From NCBI GenBank assembly GCA_030613765.1, contig JAUWLI010000051.1, forward strand, positions 1-12,310: a DNA stretch of 12,310 nucleotides, written 5' to 3'. Each line of letters begins with the position of its first letter. Positions within the stretch are counted from its first letter, which is position 1. Source of the stretch: Phycisphaerae bacterium (lineage in GTDB: Bacteria; Planctomycetota; Phycisphaerae; Sedimentisphaerales; SG8-4). Both the position numbers and the translations under genes were made by a program. This document shows, in pieces, positions 1 through 6,682 of the stretch. A model generated the notes under the pieces. The model searched no databases and was not told the origin of the DNA. It worked only from the letters and a program-made list of their open reading frames with translations.

Positions 1-474
1 GTGTACTATAATTTCCCGGAATTTAGCAGTCACGAAAGGGGGAGTCCAGACCTGTCGGAACTACACTGGATTCTATCCTGGCCAAATGCCACAGGTGTTA
101 AAGGTTTAGTTCCCACCTATATCCTCGTCAAGCTGTGGCCCCAAAATGGCGGCAGCCCGCAGAGAGAGACATCTGGTTTTGCACACATTTTCATGCTTGA
201 CTATGGCATGAAAATACCCGGCATTCTGCCTGATACGGATGAGCAGGTCCTAAGACTCCACTCAGAGATGGTCTTCAATGATGGGGTCCATCCTGCTCCC
301 GGCGGAAATGCGGACCATGACTGGTCAAACATTGTCTTTGGTGTTGAAACCGACTTTGACCTTGGTAACAACATGAGCTTAACTCCGGGACTCTATCAGC
401 AACTCTCAATGGATGATTCTGTAAACCCTGATGACGAAACATGGGTCAATCTCAGTTTGAAATACAAGTTCTAA
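1..474 (+). CDS. C-terminal part of a porin-like outer-membrane beta-barrel protein (5' end outside window)
   Basis: The reading frame is open from the first base, so the GTG there is probably not the start and the gene begins to the left. The 157 visible residues alternate polar and apolar residues as amphipathic beta strands do. They end in a short strand closing with a terminal aromatic residue (LSLKYKF), the usual C-terminal signature of outer-membrane barrel proteins recognised by the Bam machinery. Asp/Asn/Gly-rich turns separate the strands, for example around residues 119-126. I would expect a channel or porin-like protein in the outer membrane, but no specific family or substrate can be assigned from this fragment. 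The gene is followed by a strong hairpin terminator and is not obviously linked to the next gene. Confidence 0.55.
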   Translation: MYYNFPEFSSHERGSPDLSELHWILSWPNATGVKGLVPTYILVKLWPQNGGSPQRETSGFAHIFMLDYGMKIPGILPDTDEQVLRLHSEMVFNDGVHPAPGGNADHDWSNIVFGVETDFDLGNNMSLTPGLYQQLSMDDSVNPDDETWVNLSLKYKF

Positions 475-498
475 CAGCTTTTATTTAATGAATCCTCC

Positions 499-534
499 GG
501 GCTCTGCCGACATCCAAACTCGGCAGAGCCCTTT
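499..534 (+). terminator. Strong hairpin terminator after the porin-like gene
   Basis: A perfect 12-bp stem pairs 499-510 with 520-531 around a 9-base loop and is followed by a short T run. It lies 24 bases after the stop codon. This is the shape of an intrinsic terminator, although the T run is only three bases. It ends 11 bases before the GTG start of the next gene, so the hairpin could also affect that gene's expression. Confidence 0.75.
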
Positions 535-545
535 GACAGTGCGCC

Positions 546-2012
546 GTGCTGACGCTGATAAACACAAATAAAATGCTTCCCCCGATCGGTCCCATAGGTT
601 TGGACTATATCGCCGGTTGTACCACACAAGCAGGTATAACAACAGATATCCTCGATTTATGCCTCTGTCCCGAACCTCTCAAAACAATGCAGCAGTATTT
701 TTCCACCCATACCACACAACTGGTCGGTGTTTCCTTCCGAAATATAGATGATTGCTTCTGGCCCAGTGCCGCCTGGTTCGTTCCGGGATTAAAAGATACA
801 ATTAGTACTATCAGAAGCATGACCGATGCGCCGATCGTAATTGGCGGTGTGGGCTTTTCGATTTTTGGCGAGCCTGTTCTGAAATATACAGGTGCTGATT
901 TTGGCATACGTGGTGACGGAGAAACAGCAATCGTCTCGCTTATCCATCAACTGCAAAAGGCAAAAAATTTCTCGAAGGTCCCAGGACTTATTTGGCAAAA
1001 GGATGGGAAGATTTACAGTAATTCACCTTCTTGGCCGGACCCAATTTCCCTAAGAACAGCTCGTGATTTCATTGATAATCGCAGCTATTTTAACAACGGC
1101 GGTCAATGTGGAGTGGAAACTAAACGCGGCTGCAATCGCCGTTGCATTTATTGTGCCGACCCGTTGGCAAAAGGAACTAAACTTAGACTGCGAGATCCCT
1201 CTGAAATTGTTGAGGAAATTCAAGCTTTAATATCACAGGGAATAGATGTGCTGCATTTGTGCGACTCCGAGTTCAATGTTCCTCGAAGTCACGCTTATGC
1301 AATTTGCCGCCAGATTAATAAGCGTTCACTCGGAAACAGGATTCGATGGTACACATATATGTCACCGACACCTTTTGACCAGGATTTAGCACAGGAAATG
1401 GCCCGGGCCGGTTGTGCCGGCATAGACTTTACAGGCGACTCGGCTTGTTCTTCGATGTTGAAAACATATCAGCAGATGCACAACAAAGATGACCTTGCTT
1501 CTGCGGTCAGACTTTGCCGCTTAAACAACATCGCTGTTATGATAGACCTTCTGCTTGGCGGGCCCGGTGAAACACCAAAAACAGTACGGGAAACGATTGA
1601 GTTTATTAAAAAGATTAATCCCGATTGTGCAGGTGCCGCATTAGGCATAAGAATTTACCCAAATACTGGTATGGAAAAAATATCAGCACGGGAGTTCAGA
1701 GACAAAACAGATTCTAACATCCATAGAAAATATACAGGGCCAATTGATTTATTGAAGCCGACTTTTTACATATCTAAGGCTTTGGGCGAGCACCCGGCCC
1801 AGCTCGTAAGGGATTTGATTGACGGTGACCAAAGGTTCTTTGAGCCGAGCGTTGAGACCGAACAAAAAACAAAAGAGACCGGCGGCCCCGCCAATTATAA
1901 CTACAATGAAAACCTGCCACTAATAAAGGCAATCCGAAAAGGTGCACGTGGAGCATATTGGGATATCTTACGACAATCTCGAAAGGGCAATAACCTTGTC
2001 GATCCAAGGTGA
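546..2012 (+). CDS. Cobalamin-binding-type radical SAM protein (B12-binding N-domain, radical SAM core)
   Basis: This 488-residue protein has the two-domain layout of B12-dependent radical SAM enzymes. Residues about 1-150 resemble a Rossmann-like cobalamin-binding domain (start LINTNKMLPPIGPIGLDY; later an IGGVGFS strand-turn and a GDGE motif). Residues about 185-400 are the radical SAM barrel, with the cluster motif C196-x3-C200-x2-C203 (GCNRRCIYCAD) that binds the [4Fe-4S] cluster and SAM. A GGPGET segment is typical of the barrel. The cobalamin-ligating DxHxxG motif is not visible, so B12 may be bound base-off without a protein ligand, or not bound. Members methylate or rearrange varied substrates; I cannot name one. 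An in-frame TGA at 534-536 forces the start to be GTG at 546 or ATG at 573. The GTG keeps the family's usual N-terminus, but it has no good ribosome binding site. Confidence 0.85.
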   Translation: MLTLINTNKMLPPIGPIGLDYIAGCTTQAGITTDILDLCLCPEPLKTMQQYFSTHTTQLVGVSFRNIDDCFWPSAAWFVPGLKDTISTIRSMTDAPIVIGGVGFSIFGEPVLKYTGADFGIRGDGETAIVSLIHQLQKAKNFSKVPGLIWQKDGKIYSNSPSWPDPISLRTARDFIDNRSYFNNGGQCGVETKRGCNRRCIYCADPLAKGTKLRLRDPSEIVEEIQALISQGIDVLHLCDSEFNVPRSHAYAICRQINKRSLGNRIRWYTYMSPTPFDQDLAQEMARAGCAGIDFTGDSACSSMLKTYQQMHNKDDLASAVRLCRLNNIAVMIDLLLGGPGETPKTVRETIEFIKKINPDCAGAALGIRIYPNTGMEKISAREFRDKTDSNIHRKYTGPIDLLKPTFYISKALGEHPAQLVRDLIDGDQRFFEPSVETEQKTKETGGPANYNYNENLPLIKAIRKGARGAYWDILRQSRKGNNLVDPR

Positions 2013-2185
2013 ATAAATTGTCTGCCCACTCATCAGAAAGAAATCCACTTGATTTCCTGGGTAACCGGTCTATTATAAGGCAGATGCATCAAGCAACTGC
2101 GGACTCGCGTTGCAATATGGGGCGAACGAGTTTACGATTTGGTATATATTCGCTTTCTGCAGTGTCTGAAATAACGGTATCATAG
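2009..2185 (+). CDS. Possible 58-residue ORF overlapping the radical SAM stop (GTGA)
   Basis: A GTG at 2009 overlaps the TGA of the radical SAM gene in a GTGA junction, the arrangement typical of translational coupling. A TTG at 2018, eight bases after an AAGG, is an alternative start giving 55 residues. The frame runs to a TAG at 2183-2185. The product would be a small basic, soluble peptide with a segment around FLGNRSIIRQMHQ. I recognise no family. It fills most of the gap before the kinase gene, so it could be a real small protein, a decayed gene or chance. Confidence 0.25.
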   Translation: MNKLSAHSSERNPLDFLGNRSIIRQMHQATADSRCNMGRTSLRFGIYSLSAVSEITVS

Positions 2186-2235
2186 ATGCCGCTAAGCTTG
2201 CCTCGCGGTTTCGTTACGGTAAGGAGCAAAAGACC

Positions 2236-4125
2236 ATGTGTGAATCAAGTGATGCTCACGCTAGCACAATAGGGCTGAAACGCTACCTCTGGGCGATGTT
2301 GACGCTGTGGACGATATTAGTAGGTTCAGTGCTTCTGTGGACTCTGAATCGCGAGAAACGTGAGATGCTTGAGGCGGCGCGCATTCAAGCAAGGTCTGCC
2401 TTTGAGAAAGATTTGGTTTATCGCCGATGGGCTGCCGGCCACAGCGGCGTTTATGTTCCCGTGACCGACCAGACACCGCCCAGCCCTTATTTGTCGCATA
2501 TCGAGGAGCGCGACATCACAACTCCTTCGGGTCGAGCCCTGACGCTGGTGAACCCAGCTTACATGACACGTCAGGTACATCAGATGGGCGCCGAGCAATA
2601 CGGCCTGCGTGGCCATATCACAAGCCTCAATCCGATTCGACCTGCCAATGCTCCCGATGAATGGGAAACAAAAGCACTGCAGACCTTTGAGCAGGGCGCA
2701 ACGGAGGTTAGCTCGGTCGAAGAAATTGACAACCAGAGCTACATGCGTCTGATGCGTCCGATGATTACCGAACAGGTCTGTCTGAAATGCCACGCTGAGC
2801 AGGGATACAAGGTAGGTGACATCCGTGGAGGGATAAGCGTATCAGTTCCCATGTCACCCATGTTGGCCATTACACACAACCATGCAGTTACATTGGTTCT
2901 GGGGCACAGCTTGTTATGGTTTCTCGGTATGACTGGTATATGCGCCGGAAGCCGTCGCCTGGGACAGCGCATCCGAGAACGGGACGAGGCAGAAGAGAAA
3001 ATCCGTCAGCAAAAGGAATTACTTCAAAACACCTTTGAATCTCTTACTCATCCTTTCTACGTAATAAACGCTAATGATTATTCGATTACGATGGCAAATT
3101 CCGCCTCCAAGATATATGGCGACTTATCAGAACTTTCGAGATGTTACGCTCTTAGTCACAAAAGGAGCGAACCGTGTTGTGATGCAGAGCATCCCTGTCC
3201 GCTTGAGGAAGTAAAGAAAACCAAGAAACCGGTGACGGTAGAGCATACCTATTACGACAAGGATCATAATGCCAGATATGTTGAAGTTCACGGCTATCCT
3301 ATTTTTGATAGTGAAGGAAATGTTGTCGAGATGATTGAATATTGCATAGATATCACCGATCGCAAGCGAGCAGAAGAAGACTTGAGGAAATATCGGGAGC
3401 ATCTCGAAGAACTGGTTGAGACCCGCACGGGAGAACTAACACAAGCCAACAGGCAATTACTGCAGGAGATTGAGGCACGTAAAGGTTTGGAAAAAGAGAT
3501 ACTTAACGTCAGCGAGCAGGAACGTCGAAAGATTGGAGAGGAGCTGCACGACAGCCTTGGACAACAGCTCACTGGTGTAGCGTTTATGACCAAGGTGTTG
3601 GAACAAAAGCTGGCTAAAAAGTCCCTGAATGAGGCTGCTGATGTGGCGGAGATAGCGCAACTTGTCAACCAGGCGACGAATCAGGCACGCAGCTTAGCAA
3701 AGGGGCTTCACCCCATAGATTTGGATACGGGAACTTTGATGTCGACCCTGCAAGATTTGGCAGAAAGTACTGAGACACTTTTTGGCATCCACTGTACTTT
3801 CAAATGCGACAAACGCATTCGAATAGATAATCCTGAGGTTGCTGTACACCTTTATCGTATAACTCAGGAGGCGATTACTAATGCGATAAAACACGGTAAA
3901 GCAAAGAATATTCAGATAGATTTGGCTTATGACGTGAATAAATCCGTGCTGACTGTTAGAAATGACGGTATAGATTTTCCAAAAGAGTTCGAGGCAAGGC
4001 ACACGGGTATGGGATTACAGATTATGGACCACCGAGCTGACATAATTGAAGGCTCGCTCGATATTCGTAAGGGCCCGAAGGGCGGGACAATCATGACCTG
4101 TACGTTTCCGATCAAAAGACAATAA
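2236..4125 (+). CDS. Membrane sensor histidine kinase: haem-type CxxCH sensor domain, PAS, HisKA_3, HATPase
   Basis: A 629-residue NarX/LiaS-type kinase. TM1 is residues 17-37 and TM2 about 217-237. The loop between them looks like a Tll0287-like (DUF3365) sensor: it has the IRPANAPDEWE segment and C182-x2-C185-H186, a c-type haem attachment motif, which suggests redox or gas sensing outside the cytoplasm. A PAS domain follows (about 255-380) with an unusual Cys/His set (C303, H308, C314, C315, H319, C321). After a coiled coil comes the HisKA_3 motif EELHDSLGQQLTG with phospho-acceptor H438. The ATPase domain shows N549 (N box), NDG at 576-578 and GMGL at 591-594. An AAGGAG ribosome binding site nine bases before the ATG supports the start. 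The response regulator follows 20 bases after the stop and is its likely partner. The signal sensed is inferred, not shown. Confidence 0.92.
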   Translation: MCESSDAHASTIGLKRYLWAMLTLWTILVGSVLLWTLNREKREMLEAARIQARSAFEKDLVYRRWAAGHSGVYVPVTDQTPPSPYLSHIEERDITTPSGRALTLVNPAYMTRQVHQMGAEQYGLRGHITSLNPIRPANAPDEWETKALQTFEQGATEVSSVEEIDNQSYMRLMRPMITEQVCLKCHAEQGYKVGDIRGGISVSVPMSPMLAITHNHAVTLVLGHSLLWFLGMTGICAGSRRLGQRIRERDEAEEKIRQQKELLQNTFESLTHPFYVINANDYSITMANSASKIYGDLSELSRCYALSHKRSEPCCDAEHPCPLEEVKKTKKPVTVEHTYYDKDHNARYVEVHGYPIFDSEGNVVEMIEYCIDITDRKRAEEDLRKYREHLEELVETRTGELTQANRQLLQEIEARKGLEKEILNVSEQERRKIGEELHDSLGQQLTGVAFMTKVLEQKLAKKSLNEAADVAEIAQLVNQATNQARSLAKGLHPIDLDTGTLMSTLQDLAESTETLFGIHCTFKCDKRIRIDNPEVAVHLYRITQEAITNAIKHGKAKNIQIDLAYDVNKSVLTVRNDGIDFPKEFEARHTGMGLQIMDHRADIIEGSLDIRKGPKGGTIMTCTFPIKRQ

Positions 4126-4134
4126 CAACTATGT

Positions 4135-4140
4135 GGAGAG
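4135..4140 (+). promoter_or_regulatory. Ribosome binding site that selects the second ATG of the response regulator
   Basis: GGAGAG lies five bases before the ATG at 4146. The earlier in-frame ATG at 4131 has no such site and would place this sequence inside its own coding region. Confidence 0.75.
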
Positions 4141-4145
4141 TAATT

Positions 4146-4835
4146 ATGGCGCGAAAAAAAGAAGAGCGAATTCAAGCGGGTAAAGATAAGGCTAAGGTCC
4201 TAATTGTTGATGACCATCCTATCATCCGCCAGGGTCTTTCTGAGCTTATTAACCACGAGCCAGACCTTATAGTCTGCGGGCATGCTGAAGATGCTCCTGA
4301 GGCATTGGTGAAAATCAAAGAGTCAGAGCCGGACATGGTTATTGTTGATATTTCTCTTAAAGAGACCAGCGGTATGGATTTGACAAAGGATATCAAGGCC
4401 CAGTATCCCAACCTGCCCGTTCTGGCTCTTTCCATGCACGATGAGGCTTTGTATGCCGAGCGTATGCTTCGGGCTGGCGCCAAGGGCTATGTTATGAAAG
4501 CTGAGGCTACGGAAAACGTGGTCACGGCAATTCGTAAAATCCTCAGCGGCCAGATATATGTAAGCGATAAAATGGCGACGAAGATGGTACGTAAATTAGT
4601 TGGAGGTAGTCCCGATGTAGGTGCTTCTGCTATAGAGCGTTTGAGTGACCGTGAGCTGGAAGTGTTTCGCATGATCGGGCAAGGCTTTGGCACCCGACAG
4701 ATAGCCGAGCGACTGCACTTGAGTATAAAAACCATCGAGACTTACCGGGAACACATCAAAGAAAAGCTAAATCTTGCAGATGCCAGCGAACTGCTCCAGT
4801 ACGCCATTCAATGGACACACAGCCAAGACAAATAG
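4146..4835 (+). CDS. NarL/LuxR-family response regulator (receiver plus HTH)
   Basis: This 229-residue protein is a two-domain transcription regulator. The receiver (about residues 17-135) has the acidic pocket D22/D23, phospho-acceptor D68 (IVDISL), S96 and conserved K118. A linker leads to a LuxR-type helix-turn-helix (about 162-224) with LSDRELEVFRMIGQG and the recognition region IKTIETYREHIKEKL. It should bind DNA when phosphorylated, most likely by the kinase encoded just upstream, with which it probably forms an operon. A frame extension of five residues to an ATG at 4131 exists, but I reject it because a clear ribosome binding site sits right before 4146. The overall design matches UvrY/GacA-type regulators, and csrA lies downstream, which makes a Csr-linked role attractive but unproven. 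Its receiver is clearly paralogous to the one in the gene after csrA. Confidence 0.93.
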   Translation: MARKKEERIQAGKDKAKVLIVDDHPIIRQGLSELINHEPDLIVCGHAEDAPEALVKIKESEPDMVIVDISLKETSGMDLTKDIKAQYPNLPVLALSMHDEALYAERMLRAGAKGYVMKAEATENVVTAIRKILSGQIYVSDKMATKMVRKLVGGSPDVGASAIERLSDRELEVFRMIGQGFGTRQIAERLHLSIKTIETYREHIKEKLNLADASELLQYAIQWTHSQDK

Positions 4836-5289
4836 TAGTTTCACCGCAATTCGCAGTCACGCTTTTAACCTATATTGTTTTCAACTCTTAACAGAAAGCC
4901 TTCAAATTCAAAACCGTCTACATGCTTGGGGCGTTTCCGGCTTGCGCCATAGGGGATTCCCCGATAGCAACGAAAGTAGCTCTACCGATAGTAAAAACAG
5001 ATTCTGCCCTGATTTACAGAAATTGAACATTTCATTATTATTTAGTTACAAACTGAAAAGATTAGAAAAATGAGAATTCATAGCAATAAACTTAGAAAAC
5101 TCAAAAAGTTCTTCATCCTCCTCCACTAAGCTAAGGTGGCCAGCCATACAGGAGGTGTGGCTGGCAAGCCTGGCAAAAACAGACGCAGGCATAAAGGGCT
5201 GCGATTGATATGGAGTAGGGCGTAATCAAGATTTTGGTCATAACTATTATGAGGATTAATAAGAAAGACACAGCATAGAAAGGTTCGAA
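4836..5289 (+). other. 454-base leader/intergenic region before csrA
   Basis: No convincing gene lies here. It holds an 11-base GC palindrome at 4952-4962 (GGGGATTCCCC), a direct repeat of CCGATAG at 4961-4967 and 4985-4991, an AT-rich tract around 5020-5110, and then the CsrA-type hairpin at 5139-5165. A weaker 5-bp stem follows (5168-5172 with 5186-5190). Further GGA motifs occur near 5212 and 5252. The length and the run of GGA motifs suit a regulated 5' leader of csrA or a separate small RNA. I could not place a confident promoter. Confidence 0.5.
5139..5165 (+). promoter_or_regulatory. CsrA-binding-type hairpin with AGGAG loop upstream of csrA
   Basis: Bases 5139-5149 pair with 5155-5165 in an 11-bp stem (one T-G wobble) that presents a 5-base AGGAG loop closed by a C-G pair. 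The loop and its flanks (ATACAGGAGGT) come close to the known CsrA/RsmA target consensus RUACARGGAUGU, in which GGA sits in a hairpin loop. It lies 124 bases before the csrA ATG, with two more GGA motifs in between. This is the arrangement expected for CsrA autoregulation or for a CsrA-sequestering RNA. It is not a terminator, as no T run follows. Confidence 0.6.
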
Positions 5290-5472
5290 ATGTTGGTTTT
5301 AAGCAGGCGCAAGGACGAGTCAATTATGGTCGGTGAAGAGATACAGATAATGATTGTAGGCATCCGTGGCGATAAGATTCGGGTGGGAATAACCGCTCCA
5401 AAGTCTATATCAGTTCATCGCAAAGAAGTGTATGAAGCTATCCATCGCCAAAGAACTGACAAGACAAAATAG
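5290..5472 (+). CDS. csrA: Carbon storage regulator CsrA (RNA-binding translational regulator)
   Basis: This 60-residue protein covers the whole CsrA family length. It starts with the canonical MLVLSRRKDESI and continues with the core strands ending APKSISVHRKEVYEAI. The RNA-contacting residues L4 and R44 are both present. CsrA works as a dimer that binds GGA motifs in mRNA leaders and blocks or changes translation and stability; FliW or small RNAs with many GGA hairpins can sequester it. A GAAAGG site six bases before the ATG serves as ribosome binding site. The gene sits between two NarL-type receiver genes and has a CsrA-like hairpin in its own leader, which suggests feedback control. No flagellar genes or fliW are visible nearby, unlike many csrA loci. 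Confidence 0.97.
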   Translation: MLVLSRRKDESIMVGEEIQIMIVGIRGDKIRVGITAPKSISVHRKEVYEAIHRQRTDKTK

Positions 5473-5535
5473 ATGTTGTTACGCCAAACGACAGTTTTGA
5501 AGTCTCTAAAATAATTTACAAAGAGAAGTGAAGTT

Positions 5536-6003
5536 ATGAAGAAAAGAGAAGAAAATCAAGATAAAACTAAAAGCAGAATTTTAATTGTTGATGACCACAC
5601 TGTTGTACGCCAGGGATTAATACTACTGATCGACCAAGAACCTGATCTTGTAGTTTGTTCCGAGGCTGAGAATGCCAGCCAGGCTTTGGAGGCTATCGGA
5701 AAACAACAGGTCGATTTGGCTATTGTTGATATTTCCCTGGATGGCCCAAATGGCATTCAACTGACGGAAAGAATAAAATCACAACACCCGCATTTGCCGG
5801 TCATGGTGCTCACAATGCATGATGAAGAACTCTATGTTAAACGCGCCTTTCAGGCAGGAGCCAAAGGATATATTACCAAGCACGAAGCTGCTGAAACAAT
5901 TATAACTGCAATCCGTCTTATGCTTAGCGGCAAAGACTATATAAGTGAAACAATGAAGCAGAAATTCTTAAAAAAGCTAAATTCGAAGGGTTCTTACTGT
6001 TGA
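5536..6003 (+). CDS. Stand-alone receiver-domain protein, paralogue of the NarL-type regulator, lacking the HTH
   Basis: This 155-residue protein carries a complete receiver domain: acidic pair D19/D20, phospho-acceptor D65 (IVDISLDG), T93 and K115. It aligns without gaps to the upstream NarL-type regulator through its last receiver helix (SGKDYIS versus SGQIYVS) and on to KKLN. It then stops seven residues into what would be the linker. The LuxR helix-turn-helix is absent, and the 165 bases after the stop encode nothing resembling it in any frame I read. It may therefore be a functional single-domain receiver, such as a phosphate sink or a protein-interaction output, or a duplicate that lost its DNA-binding half. 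A purine-rich AGAGAAG stretch before the ATG is only a modest ribosome binding site. Its position right after csrA suggests co-expression. Confidence 0.85.
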   Translation: MKKREENQDKTKSRILIVDDHTVVRQGLILLIDQEPDLVVCSEAENASQALEAIGKQQVDLAIVDISLDGPNGIQLTERIKSQHPHLPVMVLTMHDEELYVKRAFQAGAKGYITKHEAAETIITAIRLMLSGKDYISETMKQKFLKKLNSKGSYC

Positions 6004-6047
6004 CGTCGTGCGTTACATTTATAGACACATCATTTTGAAGTGGGCTG

Positions 6048-6096
6048 GCCGTCGTTTTTTAAACACGGCACCATAATGTCGCCAAAGCTTTTTGGC
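6048..6096 (+). other. Two short hairpins between the receiver gene and the ferritin-like gene
   Basis: The first hairpin pairs 6048-6052 with 6065-6069 and, after a bulged C, 6054-6057 with 6061-6064. The second pairs GCCAAA at 6081-6086 with TTTGGC at 6091-6096 around GCTT. Neither is followed by a T run, so I call them possible weak terminators or leader structures only. Confidence 0.35.
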
Positions 6097-6168
6097 TACT
6101 ATTATCGTTGTGGGTCATATTATCATAGATGGCTATGTGGCAATGCATTAGATTAAGGGAGCAAAATA

Positions 6169-6651
6169 ATGAACATCTTGGAATATGCAATGCAGATGGA
6201 AAAAGATGGTGAAGAATATTATCGTCGACTGGCCCGGCAAACTGATAATAAGGGTCTTCAAACTATCCTGACGATGCTCGCAGACGAAGAGGTCAAGCAC
6301 CATAACACCATAGAGAGAATGCAAACCGCAGAACCACATATGGCAGAAGTTACAATTCTGACCGATGCCAGGAATATCTTTGTTCAAATCAAAGAATCCG
6401 GCGAAAGTTTTGATTTTGATATCAAGCAAACCGATCTTTACAGAAAAGCCCAGGATATTGAGAAAGAAAGCCAGGATTTCTACACAGAAAAAGCTGACGA
6501 GGTTACAGAAGAATATCAAAAAGAACTTTTCCTGAGATTGGCTGATGAAGAAGGAAAACATTATTTCTTATTGGATAATATAATTGAGTTTGTATCCAAG
6601 CCGGCATACTGGCTTGAAAATGCTGAGTTTTTTCACTCGGAAGAGTATTGA
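6169..6651 (+). CDS. Ferritin-like (rubrerythrin-type) di-iron protein without rubredoxin domain
   Basis: This 160-residue protein is predicted to be a four-helix bundle of the ferritin-like/rubrerythrin superfamily. The pattern of metal ligands is visible: E11 in helix 1, E41-x2-H44 (ADEEVKHH) in helix 2, E98 or E100 in helix 3, and E128-x2-H131 (ADEEGKH) in helix 4. Such a site binds two irons and commonly supports peroxide reduction or iron handling in the cytoplasm of anaerobes. The C-terminal rubredoxin knuckle of classical rubrerythrin (CxxC pairs) is missing, so an external electron donor would be needed. The C-terminus, with PAYWLENAEFFHSEEY, follows the short ferritin-like subfamily. 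AGGGAG stands about seven bases before the ATG. The nickel superoxide dismutase gene follows after 31 bases, so the two probably share a transcript: one removes superoxide and the other may remove the resulting peroxide. Confidence 0.88.
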   Translation: MNILEYAMQMEKDGEEYYRRLARQTDNKGLQTILTMLADEEVKHHNTIERMQTAEPHMAEVTILTDARNIFVQIKESGESFDFDIKQTDLYRKAQDIEKESQDFYTEKADEVTEEYQKELFLRLADEEGKHYFLLDNIIEFVSKPAYWLENAEFFHSEEY

Positions 6652-6682
6652 AAATTTTTAATTTGGAAAGGAGACGTGTAAA

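Noticed and set aside
605..998. Leftward frames opposite the radical SAM gene (605-907 and 789-998)
   Set aside because: They are antisense to the B12-type N-domain and show no independent signals.
4921..4995. c-di-GMP (GEMM) riboswitch
   Set aside because: Some GC stems and GAAAG-like text are present, but the conserved core order of the GEMM motif could not be matched.
4774..5073. 99-codon rightward frame starting inside the response regulator
   Set aside because: It starts out of frame within the HTH, has no ribosome binding site and shows no recognisable domain; its Ser-rich middle reflects the repeat/palindrome region.
5070..5129. 19-codon mini-ORF (MRIHSNKLRKLKKFFILLH) as a csrA leader peptide
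   Set aside because: No ribosome binding site and no attenuation structure typical of leader peptides; too short to support from sequence alone.
5139..5165. Terminator for the NarL-type regulator gene
   Set aside because: The stem is good but no T run follows, it is over 300 bases after the stop, and the loop matches a CsrA target much better.
6004..6168. Frameshifted HTH remnant after the receiver-only gene
   Set aside because: None of the three forward frames gives LuxR-type HTH residues, so the domain is absent, not just out of frame.
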